Numbered from the stretch's first letter, positions 10,881 to 23,785 are shown. The stretch: DNA of 64,000 nucleotides from Clarkia xantiana subsp. parviflora (GCA_036873135.1 JAPTYO010000008.1:29352761-29416760); one strand, 5' to 3'. Numbers and translations are program-made. Notes: generated by a model from the sequence alone, not told the origin.

Positions 10881-12749
10881 TTCAGCAGTTCGGGAGTGAC
10901 AGTTTCTGAAAAAATTTCTAAGTATCAAAGTCGCGCGCCGGCAAGCCCGTCAACCAAGCCCTGCAAAAACCATGCACAACTCAATCAAAAGCCAAAGCAA
11001 CACATCAACCACATTCATCAAAATCCTTTGCAAGGATATCCAACCCAACGGACCAACTGTCCGCAAGCAAACAGCTAGGGACCCTCCCGCTCGGGAGTCA
11101 AAAATCCTTACGCTCATCAAAGGTCTAGGTCACCTACTAATCAAATTTTCATACATTTGTGCAATGTGACACAGGTATTCAAGCGCTCTACAAAGCGACA
11201 AGTTCAAGAGCTAAAGAAATAAAAGGCATACAAAGTTGGTTATAATTACCAAAATGCCATCCGACCACCTTTTGATCAAATTTTATCCTCAAAATGGCTC
11301 AAGGCTCCGGGAGCACATACAAGCAGTTCAAACGCACTCAGGCAAGCCGATTACATGCCACAGGGAGACTTACCCCTCCCCGAGCAACCCGAAGAACACT
11401 CGGGTCAACTAAGCCACTAATGAAGGCAAACTACCAAGCAATCACCTAAACTCCGGGGGCATGGCTATCCACTCACAAACAATCAAGGGGGCATTATCAC
11501 AATAGGGGACATCATTTCAAGTCACCCGTATCAAGATACAAAGGGTCGGACTTTTCGCTTGAAAAAGTCCGATTTCGAACCTCCGCGATTCCCCCTCGGT
11601 TGGTCGGAACCTAGGGACCTCTTCACAAAGGGAGTTCGCTATCCTTAAATCTATTTATCTACACTTAAAGCTTAGCCAAAAGCAAATTTTGAAAATCAAG
11701 CCAAAATTTCACTTAGGCATTTTTTTCAAACACCTACCATGCACCTTATTGAAATTCAAATGTGCAGCCCTAAAGGTCTAATTAACTTCAAGAAAAGGGA
11801 GTGGAGGACGTTACCAATCGATGCTCGACAAAAAGGACTCGAAACCGGATCGAATCGAGCTCGAAAACAACCCGCAAGAGGTGCAGCCGCCGTCCGCTGC
11901 AGCCGCCGGACCCGCCGCTGCCGCCGCCGCCTCGCCGCCGCTGCGCCGCCCTGACCCCGCTGGTGGTGCTCCTGGTGGTGGCCGGCCGAAATGGAGTCTC
12001 CCTAGCATCCTAAAGTGAATTCCTAAAATCACTACCTTAGCTCCTCCAAAACTCTCACCACAACCAATTCAAAAGTTGATAGTTTTATAAACTATCATGG
12101 AGGAGGTGGACTACACAACATAGTAAGTACCATACATCAAAGAGATACGTTCCTATCCACCATTCATTTTTTAAATTGTTGATGGCTTGGGTTTTAACCA
12201 TCAAATGACTTGGATAAATTTAACTAAGTCATTTCAAATGTCCTCAACTTTTTGAAAACGTTGTGTTTATGATTTTTCGTATTACGTCCGTTGCATGTGA
12301 TTTTCCAAAACCCGGCCTTATTTCATTCCCCCAAAACCGTCGTCTCGCCGTCAAGACGGCCGTCTCGGACGACGGGCTCCCGGAAACTATCGCACTGCAT
12401 GAAAAACATTTTATCAAGACTTGCATGATTCATTATCATTTTGATACGTTTAGTCGTGGCATGAACTTTCCATATTTCTTTGATCATCGTGCGAACCCGA
12501 GAAATTTCATGTGCGCTCGCGCCTTAATTCTCCAAACGATCACATCTATCATATTACTCGTAGTCCGTTGTGCTACTAACCCTTTGTGCAGTTACCAAGC
12601 ATGACCATCTCAAAAAACTAAGGCAAGGAACTCGTCCGAGCCGCGCGCATCCACCCTTGGTAGGTCAAAACTCGAGGTGAGCAGACGACCCGAATCACGC
12701 GCATACCCTATCTTAGAATAGAGTTAAACAAAGGTCAAGCCATTATTTA
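10881..12749. other. leader region of antisense gene / 3' region of element 1
   Basis: No convincing ORF on either strand. A CCG-rich stretch (about 11880-11960) keeps short frames open on both strands; I treat these as composition artefacts. On the minus strand the region lies upstream of the antisense gene and contains a TATA-like box (12084-12090) and a ggccggccaccacc-type GC-rich leader. Confidence 0.55.
12084..12090 (-). promoter_or_regulatory. possible TATA box for antisense gene of element 1
   Basis: On the minus strand this reads TTATAAA within AGTTTATAAAACT. It lies about 1.2 kb upstream of the predicted start, followed by a GC-rich leader containing GGCCGGCC. Element 4 has a ggccggcc leader at the matching place (about 36890) and element 2 has a TATAAAAGG box at 26782. 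Inference only; a leader intron would be needed or the leader is long. Confidence 0.35.
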
Positions 12750-12750
12750 A

Positions 12751-12762
12751 CTCGGGGGCAAG
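12751..12762 (+). other. polypurine tract of element 1
   Basis: ctcgggggcaag lies immediately before the 3' LTR. Element 3 has the same ctcgggggcaag just before 50202. Confidence 0.8.
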
Positions 12763-13595
12763 TGATGGACATACGCGTGATCCGGGCTCGGTTTTAATTA
12801 TTCGGACCTCGTACACGCGCAAAACCCGAGTGCAAGCTAACCTAGGGAAACCGGGCAAGTTTCGAACTTGCCCGGCATCCCCGGGAGGCTTACCCGGAAA
12901 ATTCCGGGTAAGCTAAGCTCACCCGGAATTTCCGGGTAAGCCTAGGCTCACCCGGAATTCCGGGTAAGCCTAGGCTTACTCGGAATTCCGGGTAAGCTCA
13001 TCACCCGGGGGGTGTCGCGTACACCCCCCATTTAGTCCCGAATGTATAGGAGACCCGATTTTTAACTAACTCCTATACGTCCGAGACCTAAGTTTCAAAG
13101 GCGCGCGCGTCCCGCTCAGGACAGCCGCCTGAGACGTGCGTCAGAGACCGTTTCCCAAAGCTCTCCCCTGCACCCCGGTTCACATTTCCACATTGAACCG
13201 GGTCAAAACCGGTTTACGGTCCAAGGTTGCCTATAAATAGCCACCTTGGGGGTAAACATTTTCAAGTCATTTTTGAGAAATCACTTTGGGTAAGAGTGGG
13301 AAAAGCTCTGACCTCTCTCTAGAAAACCCTCTCTTTCTCTCTCTAGAAGTCGACTAATGTTGATCGTCGGAGTGAGCACACCAAGCACCCCCCCCCTCTC
13401 CATGGGGACTGCTTGGTAACGCTCCTTTCGTAGGTACTGACGGACGGCCTTCCGGAGAGCCCAGAGGATTTGTCATCATTCAGAAGACGAAGCTAAGGCC
13501 CGCACGCGACTCTAGAAGACGGACTTGGCTCGCACCCGATCCGAAGACTTCGACAAGTTATCCAGCGGACAGCCCGCAATAACTTGGTCGAAACA
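12763..13595 (+). repeat. element 1 3' LTR (833 bp)
   Basis: Nearly identical to the 5' LTR apart from two extra 28-base palindromic units (within 12888-12993), a C run of nine instead of seven, and a few substitutions. TATAAATA at 13232-13239. Followed by the target duplication gatag at 13596-13600. Confidence 0.95.
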
Positions 13596-13600
13596 GATAG

Positions 13601-15590
13601 AAACAACTTTCCACATAAATAAATTGCATCGTAAGATATACACGCACAACTTGTGGTACAAAAGTTATATGCAGAATCCTAGCATCAAATATAGGAATCA
13701 TTTTGTGGAGCAATCACCTTCAGATACATCATTACGTTGGCAATACAAAACAAGTTGAAATATTTGTCTTATGATATGAATCATTTTAGCCTTATTTGAT
13801 GGTTAATTTGACAGTGGAATCCACCGGAAAATCCCTTAAGGATTTAAGACTTTAGAAGTATCTAAAAGTTTTCAAGAATAATGAATAACCAAATCCTTGT
13901 ACCATTCAAAATAATATTGTCTGCTTATGACATATTTTCCTAAGTGTAAAGCCATGTGAGTTTAAGCTGTAACAGATTCTAACCATGCAAATTGATATTT
14001 GATAACTTGAACTGATCACGATATAGCCGAAAGAGGCATCACGTGAGGGGAGAATTTTGAAGCTATTAAAACCCCTGAAGAGTTCTAAATACGATTAATT
14101 TATTAATACAAAAGTCATTCTAAGGAAATCGTGTGATCAATAAATTCAAATATTGTTTTGTTACGATAATAAAGTGTTGTCATTCGTCCCTCAAAGATAT
14201 TGAAATGTTTTCTTAACTTTGGTCCAATTTCACGATATTAGAGAACTAAGTCTTGATTTATAGGGTCAATAACCTGGGAGAGGTCTGAAGTTTGGCCCTT
14301 GTTAATTTGAGAGGTCTGAAGATTGAAATGGTGATAACAAAGGTCTGAAGTTTCGACTTGTAGATAATAGAGGTCTCCGTTAGTTTTTTCCGTTAAAACT
14401 GACGGAAGTTGGTCATGTGCATTGCATGTGATAAGAAATAAAATAAAATTCCAAAAATACCCTTATTGCATCTCACATGATTGAATGAAAAGACAAAAAT
14501 GCCCTTAAGGCCACAACCCAACTCCAGCCACCACCACGGCTCCGGCCGGCCACCACCCAACTCCGGCGACCACCACTCACAACTCCGACGACCGCCACCC
14601 AACTCCGACGACCGCCACCACGGCCCAAATCGGAGCCACCGGCCCCGATTGGGCCCAAATCGGAGCCACAAAGCTCCAATCGGAGCTCTGTGGCCCCAAA
14701 TCGGAGCCACAGAGCTCCGATCGGAGCCACCGAGCTCCGATCGGAGCTTTGTGGCTCCGATTTGGGCCCAATCGGGGCCGGTGGCTCCGATTTGGGCCCA
14801 ATTGGGGTCGTGGCGGCGGTCGTCGGAGATGGGTGGCAGTCGTCGAAATTGTGAGTGGTGGTCGCCGGAGTGGGTGGTGGCCGGCCGGAGCCGTGGTGGT
14901 GGCCGGAGTTGGGTTAGGTTTAAATTATGGATAGGGACATTTTTGTCATTTCATCTTTATATTAATTAAACATTTTTTTAATTCGAATATTACAAAAGGG
15001 TATTTTTGACATTTCACACGGTTCTGTTAAATTTGACAGAAAATTTGGACGGAAAACCTAAAAATCACAAAGTCCAAACTTCAGACCTCAGTTATCACCA
15101 TTTCAATCTTCAGACCACTCAAATTAACAAGGGCCAAACTTCAGACCTCTCCCAGGTTATTGACCCTGATTTATATGATGTCTCTTATAATTAGGAAGAT
15201 AAATTAGTGCTGATGTAAACCTATATAAGGTACTTCTGGATTATATTCTTAATCAATCTCACGATGAAGAAAAATATATTTATCCACATCTAGAAATATT
15301 ATAACCATCAATATTGAATATACTTGATAGATGTACTTTTACCAAGTAAATTTTTTATCAATATATTATGTGTTCGATCTTCAGGTTGACATGTGAGGTT
15401 ATATCAAGAAGCTGCACAATGTGATTATTATGATAATGCAGGATGTACCACTTAGATGAAATAATGTTTCATCAACTGACACGAGAAGAAACAAATTTTC
15501 CCAAGATATTCTTCACTCAAGATTTTCGAGAAAGAAGATGACATTGACATCCAAAAGGAATTTGAAAGATTAGTAAACATCTTCGTTTAC
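13601..15590 (+). pseudogene. decayed copia-like remnant split by a foldback element
   Basis: AT-rich with many stops. Near the right end (about 15490-15580) the plus strand still reads PKIFFTQDF and, after a frame change, DDIDIQ. This resembles the end of copia RNase H, where a PKFFYTHDL...IDVQ pattern is usual. No LTR was recognised. The foldback element at 14262-15167 interrupts it. The assignment rests on this short match only. Confidence 0.4.
14262..15167. mobile_element. foldback element with almost full-length inverted arms, TSD gatttat
   Basis: The left end starts agggtcaataacctgggag and the right end is its reverse complement. The 7-base duplication gatttat flanks it exactly (14255-14261 and 15168-15174). 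The outer arms (about 150 bases) are AT-rich; the inner arms (about 14510-14930) are GC-rich and also inverted around a centre near 14720, so most of the 906 bases can fold as one hairpin. Short ORFs on both strands are products of the symmetry. No transposase. Long TIRs suggest a Mutator-like or foldback MITE, but a 7-base TSD is not diagnostic. Confidence 0.85.
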
Positions 15591-15592
15591 CC

Positions 15593-16775
15593 CCCTCTCT
15601 GACGGACCCAGACGCATTCACGTCTGGTTATTAGACCAGATCTACTACATGGCGACCTCTGTCTGCCCCAACGCCTTCACGTCTGCTCATTAGACCAGAT
15701 CTACTACATGGCGACCACTGTCTACCACTACGCCTTCACGTCTGGTAATTAGACCAGGTCTACTACATGGAGAACCTTGTCTGCCACTATGCCTTCACGT
15801 CTAGTCATTAGACCAGATCTACTACATGGTGAGCATTGTCTGCCGCTACACCTACCGACTGTGGATTCACCCACATCACAGTGACGCGTTACCGCCGAAA
15901 CAGAGGCCAGTACGCTCTTTATCAGCCAAGACACATCCAACGCCCCCCCGCTGATACTTACAACGTTCGTCGTCTAGTGACGGCTCTCACTGAGTAAAAG
16001 ACGTTGCGCTCTACTTACCCTTCAGTACAGCTCGGTCAGAGCAGTTAACCCATACGGGACTACGACGGCAAGAGAATCATAGCTTGGAAAATGCCTTGAC
16101 AAACTATCATGGCACAGTTCACGAATCGTACATACAAGTACGCGATAAACATGCACTAGGCTGAGGGGGCAAGATGCCGACGAAATTACAGGATTCCACG
16201 ATCAACGTTCCCGATTGGGGCGCCATGATCAGGACTCCCGCTTAACATTTGTGACTCGTCGCCTTAATTTGAAGCGTCTCCCTATGCGATAGACTGACTC
16301 ACGCTCATATACGCGACCATAATTACGATTCTAGGGCACTCTTGGGTTTCCCGGACACAATTACTCTCATGACTACCGGTCCCGGCGACCACGGACGCTT
16401 CCTACGAAGCTACGGTATTGGTCTACAACACAAAGGGCCTACGCCCCCAAGGCACGCCGAAATAAAGCTTACCAGCTAAGCTAACAAGATAAGTCTCATA
16501 TTCACTTACATGCAACTTTATCACCATGGTACCATTCTTCGACAAACACATATAGAAGCTACTTACGCTTTACATAGTCTAGTACCCCGCCTATAACATG
16601 CGTACACTACCTTAGACGCCATGTTTAACACGTTAGGAGTCGCTAGTCGACAAGAACCTAGATGTTTACATAAATAAACTACATGGCTTAACGCTCACCT
16701 TTGGGCAATACACCTGTAAAGACAAGGTCAATACGACTATTCAATGTACACCCCGTCCCCATACGAGTGGCGGGG
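15593..16775. other. unidentified repetitive DNA
   Basis: No supported ORF. It begins with the 59-60-bp tandem repeat at 15605-15845. The sequence appears to continue after the copia insertion (25202-25507) and after element 2 (35146-35482), so these three pieces are probably one older sequence broken by two insertions. I could not identify the family. Confidence 0.4.
15605..15845. repeat. tandem repeat of about 59-60 bp, four copies
   Basis: Units contain 'ttcacgtctggt' followed by 'attagaccagatctactac'. Starts are seen near 15611, 15670, 15729 and 15788. Confidence 0.85.
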
Positions 16776-17375
16776 TGTTGGATTACGGGGAGTAATCACT
16801 ACGGATACTATAAACAATGTATATGCTAGTAATATCAATTACGCAGCGGAAGTTTTAAACATACAATTAATATGATCCGTAGACCCAAGATCTTCTCGAT
16901 AGGGAGTTCACGATCCTCCGGTCGGGACCCGTAGAGGTTCTTGTTAGAGAAACCCTACGTGGTGTAGCTCCACAGCAAAGCCTCTGATCGATTCTTTGCA
17001 CAGGGACAGATCTCTGGAGAGTTTGCTCGAAAGCAATTTGGCACACCTTCGGTGAGGTAAGGGTTCGGCCAAACTAGTGTGGTGTGGGAGGAGGGTTTTT
17101 CTCTCTAAAACTTTCTTGTGAGGGAATTATGATTAACCCTAAAATTTTCCCTAACACCTCTTATTTATAGGAGGAGTAAAGTGGACAAAAGTCCACTTTA
17201 CCCTCCCTATAATTTCGGCTGGCCATTAGTATAGGGAGGCCCAATTTTGGCCTCTTATGTCAATTGGGATTTGGGTCTTGCCCAATTACCCTAATGTGAC
17301 ATTTACCCAAGTTCATTAGGTAAATTATACATATTATGGGCTACCAATTACGACGCCTATCACCATATGCTTACA
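16776..17375 (-). repeat. copia 3' LTR
   Basis: 600 bases, from tgttggattac to atgcttaca on the plus strand. A TATAAATA box reads on the minus strand at 17162-17169. Confidence 0.9.
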
Positions 17376-18513
17376 GCTCCCATTCGCCGGAATGAGAGGG
17401 TGCCTGTTAATGTATTGTTGTCCAAATCCGCATTAACATTTCTCCCCTATGATCTGCTCCGTGCTTTCGAATAGTTCATACGAGGTTTGCCGTGCGACCA
17501 GCGGATACGACGAGCATCGTGATACTCATCTGTTAGGAGTGTTGTAGCGCCCACGGAACGTTGATTCCCTTATCTCCAAACAACCTGTTATAAACAACAT
17601 TTATATATATTGTACCGCGCTGTATCCTGGGTCAACTGATAATTCTCCATTTTCCTAGTTTCCACATAGGAACACTTCTCCAAGGCATCCGTACAAGTAT
17701 TCACAACCTTCAACTAATATCCGGCTGGTGGCCACCTAGTGAATACAAGAATCGGTGAATTACAGGTGAACTTGACCATCCCCATCGCTCATACCCTTAG
17801 TCAAACCCAACAGGTTTCCAAAGACGTGGTCACTGGGCCTTTTTGTTCAGCACTACGCTCGTACGACGAGAAGCGAGCATTGAGCCTGACCTTAGGTACG
17901 AGTTCTGAGTCCACGAGGATACTTCGGGTGCCTCTTCATAAGGCTCCCGAGATCAATCACATGCTCGAGGTGAAGAAGTTTGCCCCCGCCAGAATCACGA
18001 GGATTCCTTCCTAGCACAACTGAGCGGTGACCCCGTGGTCGAACATGGCACTCGTAGTATGAAGCACGCGTTGATAGCATACCTGAACCTTTTGGGTCAA
18101 CAGGAATGGGACATGTCAATCATGCTATCACAGATTTTCATCCGGCCCAGAATGTGAATTTATGACGAACGAAGTTCATCACGGCGATCTGCAGAACGAG
18201 AATCACGTCGAGTTACTTCGACTATAGATAATCATTCTGCTCAATCAGGTTTATCCCCCTGATTCTTAGCCAGCCTTGCATAGTGGAGGCCTCCCTCCAC
18301 CCTAAGACGACCGTACCTGTGTGACTAGGTAAGGCCCACATTCGACATAGTTCTTGCAGAGGATTGCGTCCTCCTACGACTCGGTTTATAGACCGTAAAT
18401 TTGATGTAATCAAAACATTATGATGTCGATTGATCATAAACTCGGTTGCAATTCTTTCGCTTACAAAATGTAACTTTCTAATATCAAAATGTTATCACAG
18501 GTACATGCCATTT
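17376..18513. other. 3' untranslated region of copia element
   Basis: Lies between the RNase H stop and the 3' LTR. Short frames occur (for example 17739-18014) but nothing recognisable; I see no gene. Confidence 0.5.
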
Positions 18514-19905
18514 CTAAACCCTACGCAATCCAAGCAGTTTTACATGCTTTTCGAATATCTCCATGCGTACTGGCTTAGTTAATGGGTATGCAATCATATT
18601 ATCAGTGGACAAGTATTCCATAGTGATTATATTTTCTTCTACCATCGATTTAGCATAGAAATATTTCACATAAATGTGTTTGGTCCTACTATGGTACTTT
18701 GGATTCTTAACTGCCGCAATAGCTGCCTGACTGTCGGAGAACACCTTTACAGGTTTACTTCGTACGTCACCATCAAGCAACGCAGTAAGAAGCCTTTTCA
18801 GCCAGACTTCTTCATGTGCATTCTTAGAGAGAGCAACGAATTCCGATTCCATTGTTGACAGCGCGAAACATGTTTTCTTCTTGCTCGTCCATGAAACGGC
18901 GACATTAGCAAGGAGAAATACTCCTCTTATGGTGGAATTACGATCATGCAGATCGCCACCATGGTCGACGTCACTGTAACCGATCAATTTTAACTTCCCG
19001 CCCTCATAGCACAGACCATAGTTGGCAGTACCTTTCAGATAATGAATTATTCGTTTTACAGCCTTTAAATGTTGATAGCCAGGATCTGATTGGAAACGTG
19101 CTACTTGGCCCACAGCGTAACTGATATCCGGACGGGTGCATTGCATGGCGTACATCAAACTACCAACCATGCTTAAATTTTCTGCACCCTTCATCTGTTC
19201 ACGCTCCAACAGGTTCTTGGGGTCGTCACGTTTAGACAGTGCGCACCCAAATACCACCGGCGTATCCACGGGTTTGGCATCCTGTAATCTGAACCTTTTC
19301 AACAACTTGTTGATATAGGCTTCCTGAGATAGACACAATTTCCGGGTAGCCCGATCTCTAGCAATTTTAATGCCCAAGATATACGTGGCCTCTCCCATGT
19401 CTTTCATCTCAAATACAGATGCTAACCAGGACTTTGACTTGTTCATGAAACTCACGTCGTTTGCAGCAATGAGTATGTCGTCCGCGTATAAGGTTAAGAT
19501 GACATACTTAGACCCGGATGTCTTATAATACACGCACGGATCCTCGTGAAGATTCACGAATCCGTTTCCTACGATTTCCTCGTGGAATCTGCGGTACCAT
19601 TGCCGAGACGACTGTTTAAGACCGTATATGGACCTTTGGAGTCTACAAACTTTATGTTCGTTACCAGGAGTAATGAAACCCTCCGGTTACTCCATGTAGA
19701 TCTCTTCCTTCCAGGTTTCCGTGGCGGATTGCGGTCTCAACATTTATTTGGTGCAGCTCTAGATCGATACTTGCGACCAGGACCATAAATGGCCATAATC
19801 GTGGTTTTACACACAGTTAGTGAGTTTCTCTTATCAAAGTCCACTCCGTGAAATGGGTAAGTCCTTTCGCAGTAAGTCGGGTTGTTTGACCTTTTCCATC
19901 AGTGG
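18514..19905 (-). pseudogene. copia RT-RNase H fragment
   Basis: The main open frame is 19557-18514 (about 347 residues). RT YADD is at residues 24-27, followed by the usual LSQEAYI and RPDISYAVG motifs. RNase H residues are visible in GYSDVDHGGD, STMESEF and SDSQAA. The homology continues upstream: GLKQ, then a stop at 19687-19689 where copia RTs have Q in the ME-PEGF motif, then a frameshift, then ELHQINVETA and RLTAKG near 19890. So RT is broken by at least one stop and one frameshift, while its C-terminal half and RNase H remain open. Confidence 0.88.
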
Positions 19906-21872
19906 TGAGCCTTCTTTCAGGGCTCACCTTATCCTTATGCCCCTGTGTTTAGCAGGTAAATAAACTAAAGACTATAATGGCTTTCATTTAGGCGATCTCT
20001 CTCGTTTATTATTTCTTTCCATTTCTCCACTTGAGGTCTTTCCAGTGCTTGCCAACAGTTTGAGCGGGGTTTTCACTTTGCTCCATGGGATACTTGCCTT
20101 TGACTCTCGTCTATGCATTATGAGTCCCACTTATTAGTCTGATCTTTTCTCCCACTCGGAATAACGCTTCTTATCGTAGCATCATTTCTATTGGGAATAA
20201 TCCTCCCACTCGGAACAATGCTTCTTATCGGAGCATCGTCTCTGTTGGGAACAACAGCAGTGCTAGAACCTTGACCTATAACTTTCCTATTACAATCTCT
20301 TGGTCTCGGGGTTTTACTTCTGAGATGCATTCCTTGATCACTAGGATCTGGAACCAAGTATGGTTGGATCACTCCCACTGGGAACAATGGGTAATATATG
20401 TAGTTGTGTCATTCCTGGTTCAACAATTTTGACCATTAGGTTCGACTTGATTCGTCCCAACAGCAACAGTGAATACTTGTGGTATGGTTTATTCCTCCCA
20501 CTGGATTTACAATGAAAATGTCCTCATTCTCATTTACCATGTCATTCACTTGAGTTGCTGGTTCAAATCTCTCCCACTCGAATTAAGTGGGACCTGATTG
20601 TCATCGTTATTCTGCTACGTTTTGATCATGACTATGTTGATTGAAACTGTTCATGCATTTGGAAAATTCACCCTCTTAGTGATGTAATGTCTCATGTTCG
20701 ACCACTGTACTATTCAACTATCCAAGCTGTAAACAAGTATTATCTAAGAGTAACTGACGTAATCTTGTCCTCAATACGTGTTTTTTTGCGCAAACTAATG
20801 TCGCATGGTGATAAAATTTAACTCATTATCACCCATCAGCTATAATGGCGTCGTACCTTACCGATATTAATTGAAACATAGTTTTACATTTATGTGAATC
20901 ATCTTTCATCATCCCATAGGGAACTTCTAATAAAACGAATCCAACATTATGTATGTATAAATTGTGTCTCTTGAAGTGTGTCATTTGATTTGAATGCCTA
21001 GCCTGACATATCGTTCAAGGCTTCTGGAAGGAAAATCATTTAACTGTCTTGATCCTTCTTCGTTTGCTGACTTATCTCGGAGATTTTATCAATCTCCGAA
21101 CTGAGCATCTTGGGTATTCACCTTATGTGTCAGTTGATACTTTTACAAGGTCGTTTTAGCTTACGTAGCTTACTTCATACCGATGTAAATGTTATCAGTA
21201 AGTCATATTTCCGAAGGAGTGCAAACGAAAATTCAGCACGTCATCATATAAATACTTCATTATTAACTCACGTAATGAAACGATGTGTTACATCTATCGA
21301 GGTCCACTTGCGCGTTGCTCCATCTACTCTAGGGTTAAACCCTTGGTTAAATCGTTTCATTTATGAATTTAATTCAATTTAATCGGTTTTAATGGTTTCA
21401 AACACGAGTATCATTACAGTTTATTTCATTCAATGGAGTGATAATAATAAAATAAGATTTATACTCGGTTCGTTCTTAGAACTACGCAATCAATGGATTT
21501 TAATGGCATGACCTAGTCCATAGATTTAGATGTAGGAGGAAATGTATGGATTTGCTTGATTCTGTCATATTTGATGTCAATCTCATTTTGGTTATATACT
21601 TATTTCGGATCGATCCCGTTCTTAACCGAGTCGATTAACCTTGATAAGCAAAACACTTTTCAAAACGAAAGGTAACTACTTTATTCAATGAAACCGAAAC
21701 ATTATAATCCAAACACGAAAAGAAACTGAATAAATAAGAAACATACCAACATAACAATACTGGGGTCTCAAATCTCAAACTTTGAAGTAATCATGAAGAA
21801 ATTTTGTGGACAAGATGTCTTAATCGAAATATACCGTGAAGGTACTGTAATCATGGTGAGTAAAGCACCGGA
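19906..21872. other. decayed internal copia sequence
   Basis: Expected place of integrase and the hinge region. About 20118-20600 has short repeated 'cccactcggaa' blocks that could be hinge remnants. No integrase motif was recognised; no ORF supported. Confidence 0.4.
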
Positions 21873-22529
21873 TTATCGTTTAGACTTCTTTTTGATTGGG
21901 GTTGACAAGAAATTTTGCACAGCGACAAACCTTTCATCGAATGCCTCGGGCTCTTTCGGAAAATTTCCTTCTTTCTCATCTGTTTTGAATAGGTCTATCG
22001 TCGTCTTAATCGATTTGATCAAACGCGTGAGGCCTTTTTCGTTAACAAACCATGAAAGAGGAAACATTTTCATTACCTTCCGAGCCCGTGTCCACACGTC
22101 CAACTCATCAGCGGGGTCATGAATGGCTATTATGCCGTCATCATCACATAGAATACTGTAGTATTCTGCCATTAAGGCTCTAGCTTCGCCTGCCTTACCC
22201 TTACCGAAGTGAAGGTACATGGAACACCAAAGATGCAATGCGCTGAGTTGTATATAATCTACTTCAACTTATATTGTCAGCTGTGAGAGGATTAACTCTC
22301 GTGCATTATGATCCTTCCTCAACCTTTTCTTGCTGTTGCTCTCATGTGGTTCCTTATATTCGTCCAGCCTCAGTCTCTCTGTCGTTGGATTGACTTGATC
22401 GTCAAGATCCGAAGCAATGAGAAGATCCATAACATTATCTCTCCATGCATCATAATCCATGCCGTCTAGATTGCGTGACTCGTAGAACTGTACAGGGTCA
22501 ACCATGAAAACTAATACATCGATGATCAA
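21873..22529 (-). pseudogene. possible copia gag fragments
   Basis: Two minus-strand frames (22529-22269 and 22238-21873). The first contains LDGMDYDAWRDNVMDLL, which fits the N-terminal pattern of copia gag proteins. The second is 121 codons long without a motif that I recognise. The position just after the 5' leader is right for gag. The assignment is weak. Confidence 0.35.
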
Positions 22530-23464
22530 GCAAAATCAGGAGACAGTAGCATTTTGAGAAAGAATTGCATACATCAAATATCTATTTAGATAGAGTCCGA
22601 CATACAGTGATTCCTCAGTCATCTAAACCAACCGACCACCAGTAAACCGATGGAAGATGGCTGTGAAAGAGTTCACACTATTGTCGTCTTCTATCCAATA
22701 GACCAGTCTGTTAAAAACGGTTTCAATCGAAAATTACCGGAACGGGAATTTTAAAATAAGCATACCCGATCTTGGCTTTCCCAAGGCCCTTTTTGTTTTT
22801 GAAAAATCATTCCGATGAATTCACTCATGCATACACAATTCTACAACCCATGCAAATTATCATATGCTAGTAACATTCATCATTCATACCACATACATGC
22901 TTACGCGTCATGCGTCTAATGTTCCGAGGAACTCATGCTTGCATTTATAATTCTACTTTTAAGTAAATTATCAAATGCAACTACATCCTTAACATTCTAG
23001 CATACGTGTCAAACATGTAACATCCGCATCAATCATACATATTTGGTGACTGGTTTTTGATTTTAAAATAATTTTAAACATTAGGGGCTGATTTGCAATT
23101 CATGCTTATATTCAATCACGCAAGCTTCTAGACATGAATCCTAGGCATTTTCAACCATCACAACATGTCTATTCTAGTGCGCATACCATATATTTAACCA
23201 GGACTCCGCCCACAACATGTAATATCCAGCTAGCTTGACTCAGTCAAGACAACAGTTCTAATCATGCATAAATATATATTGAATAATAAAAATTTCAATT
23301 CAGCCCACTAATTTAACCAGTCCCAAAAACATGTATCTCCGAGATCCATCCTCATAATCGAAACAAGGCATAAAGGTTAGCAAGCCTATGAGCACTGTGT
23401 AGTCCATTTCGAGGTTCAAAAACATTTGGATTTTAAAACTTGACCTCCCTATTTTAATTGACTT

Positions 23465-23785
23465 GAATTCGGTTTAGAAAACATTATTCGGTTCAGTCAA
23501 TTTCAGTCCGTTTTGGTCCGGCTCGGTCCGTTTCAGAAAATCCCGATCGGTCCGGTCCGGAGAATCTTGTTCGATCTGGTCCGGCAAAAATCCGATTCGG
23601 TTCGGCCCGGTTTTAAATTTAAAAACTGGTTCGGACCGAACTGGTCCAAGAAAATAGGGTTCGAATCGATTCAACACTCAAATCCGGTTCGGTTAGATCC
23701 ATTTAATTACCCCGGTCCGACCCGATCCGAATAGGTCGAACCGATTGAAAAAATCCGGTTCGGTTTCATTTCGTCTCGGTTTAAC
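23465..23785. repeat. ggttcgg/ggtccgg-rich degenerate repeat block
   Basis: Dozens of ttcggttc, ggtccgg and cggaccga words occur on both strands, so the block is partly self-complementary. Such sequences occur in plant MITEs, but I could not define ends or a duplication. Confidence 0.5.

Larger units (their letters stand above)
2789..13595 (+). mobile_element. Ty3/gypsy Tat-like LTR retrotransposon, element 1
   Basis: A full-length 10.8-kb element. The LTRs are 2789-3563 and 12763-13595, both with tgatggac...aaaca ends. The 5-base target duplication gatag is perfect (2784-2788 and 13596-13600). The primer site follows the 5' LTR and a purine tract (ctcgggggcaag) precedes the 3' LTR. Order inside: protease-RT-RNase H-integrase on plus (3623-7524), a 131-bp tandem repeat, an antisense five-exon gene (8654-10880, minus), then a long 3' leader. 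No gag is recognisable. By eye the LTRs differ by about two substitutions, a C-run difference and one 56-base block, which suggests a young insertion. Confidence 0.95.

Noticed and set aside
11739..12032. Ala/Pro/Arg-rich short ORFs on both strands
   Set aside because: CCG-repeat composition artefact; not conserved in the other elements.
14393..14969. Several ORFs on both strands in a GC-rich stretch
   Set aside because: They arise from the inverted symmetry of a foldback element.
17739..18119. Short ORFs in the copia 3' region
   Set aside because: No motif and no support from related sequence in the window.
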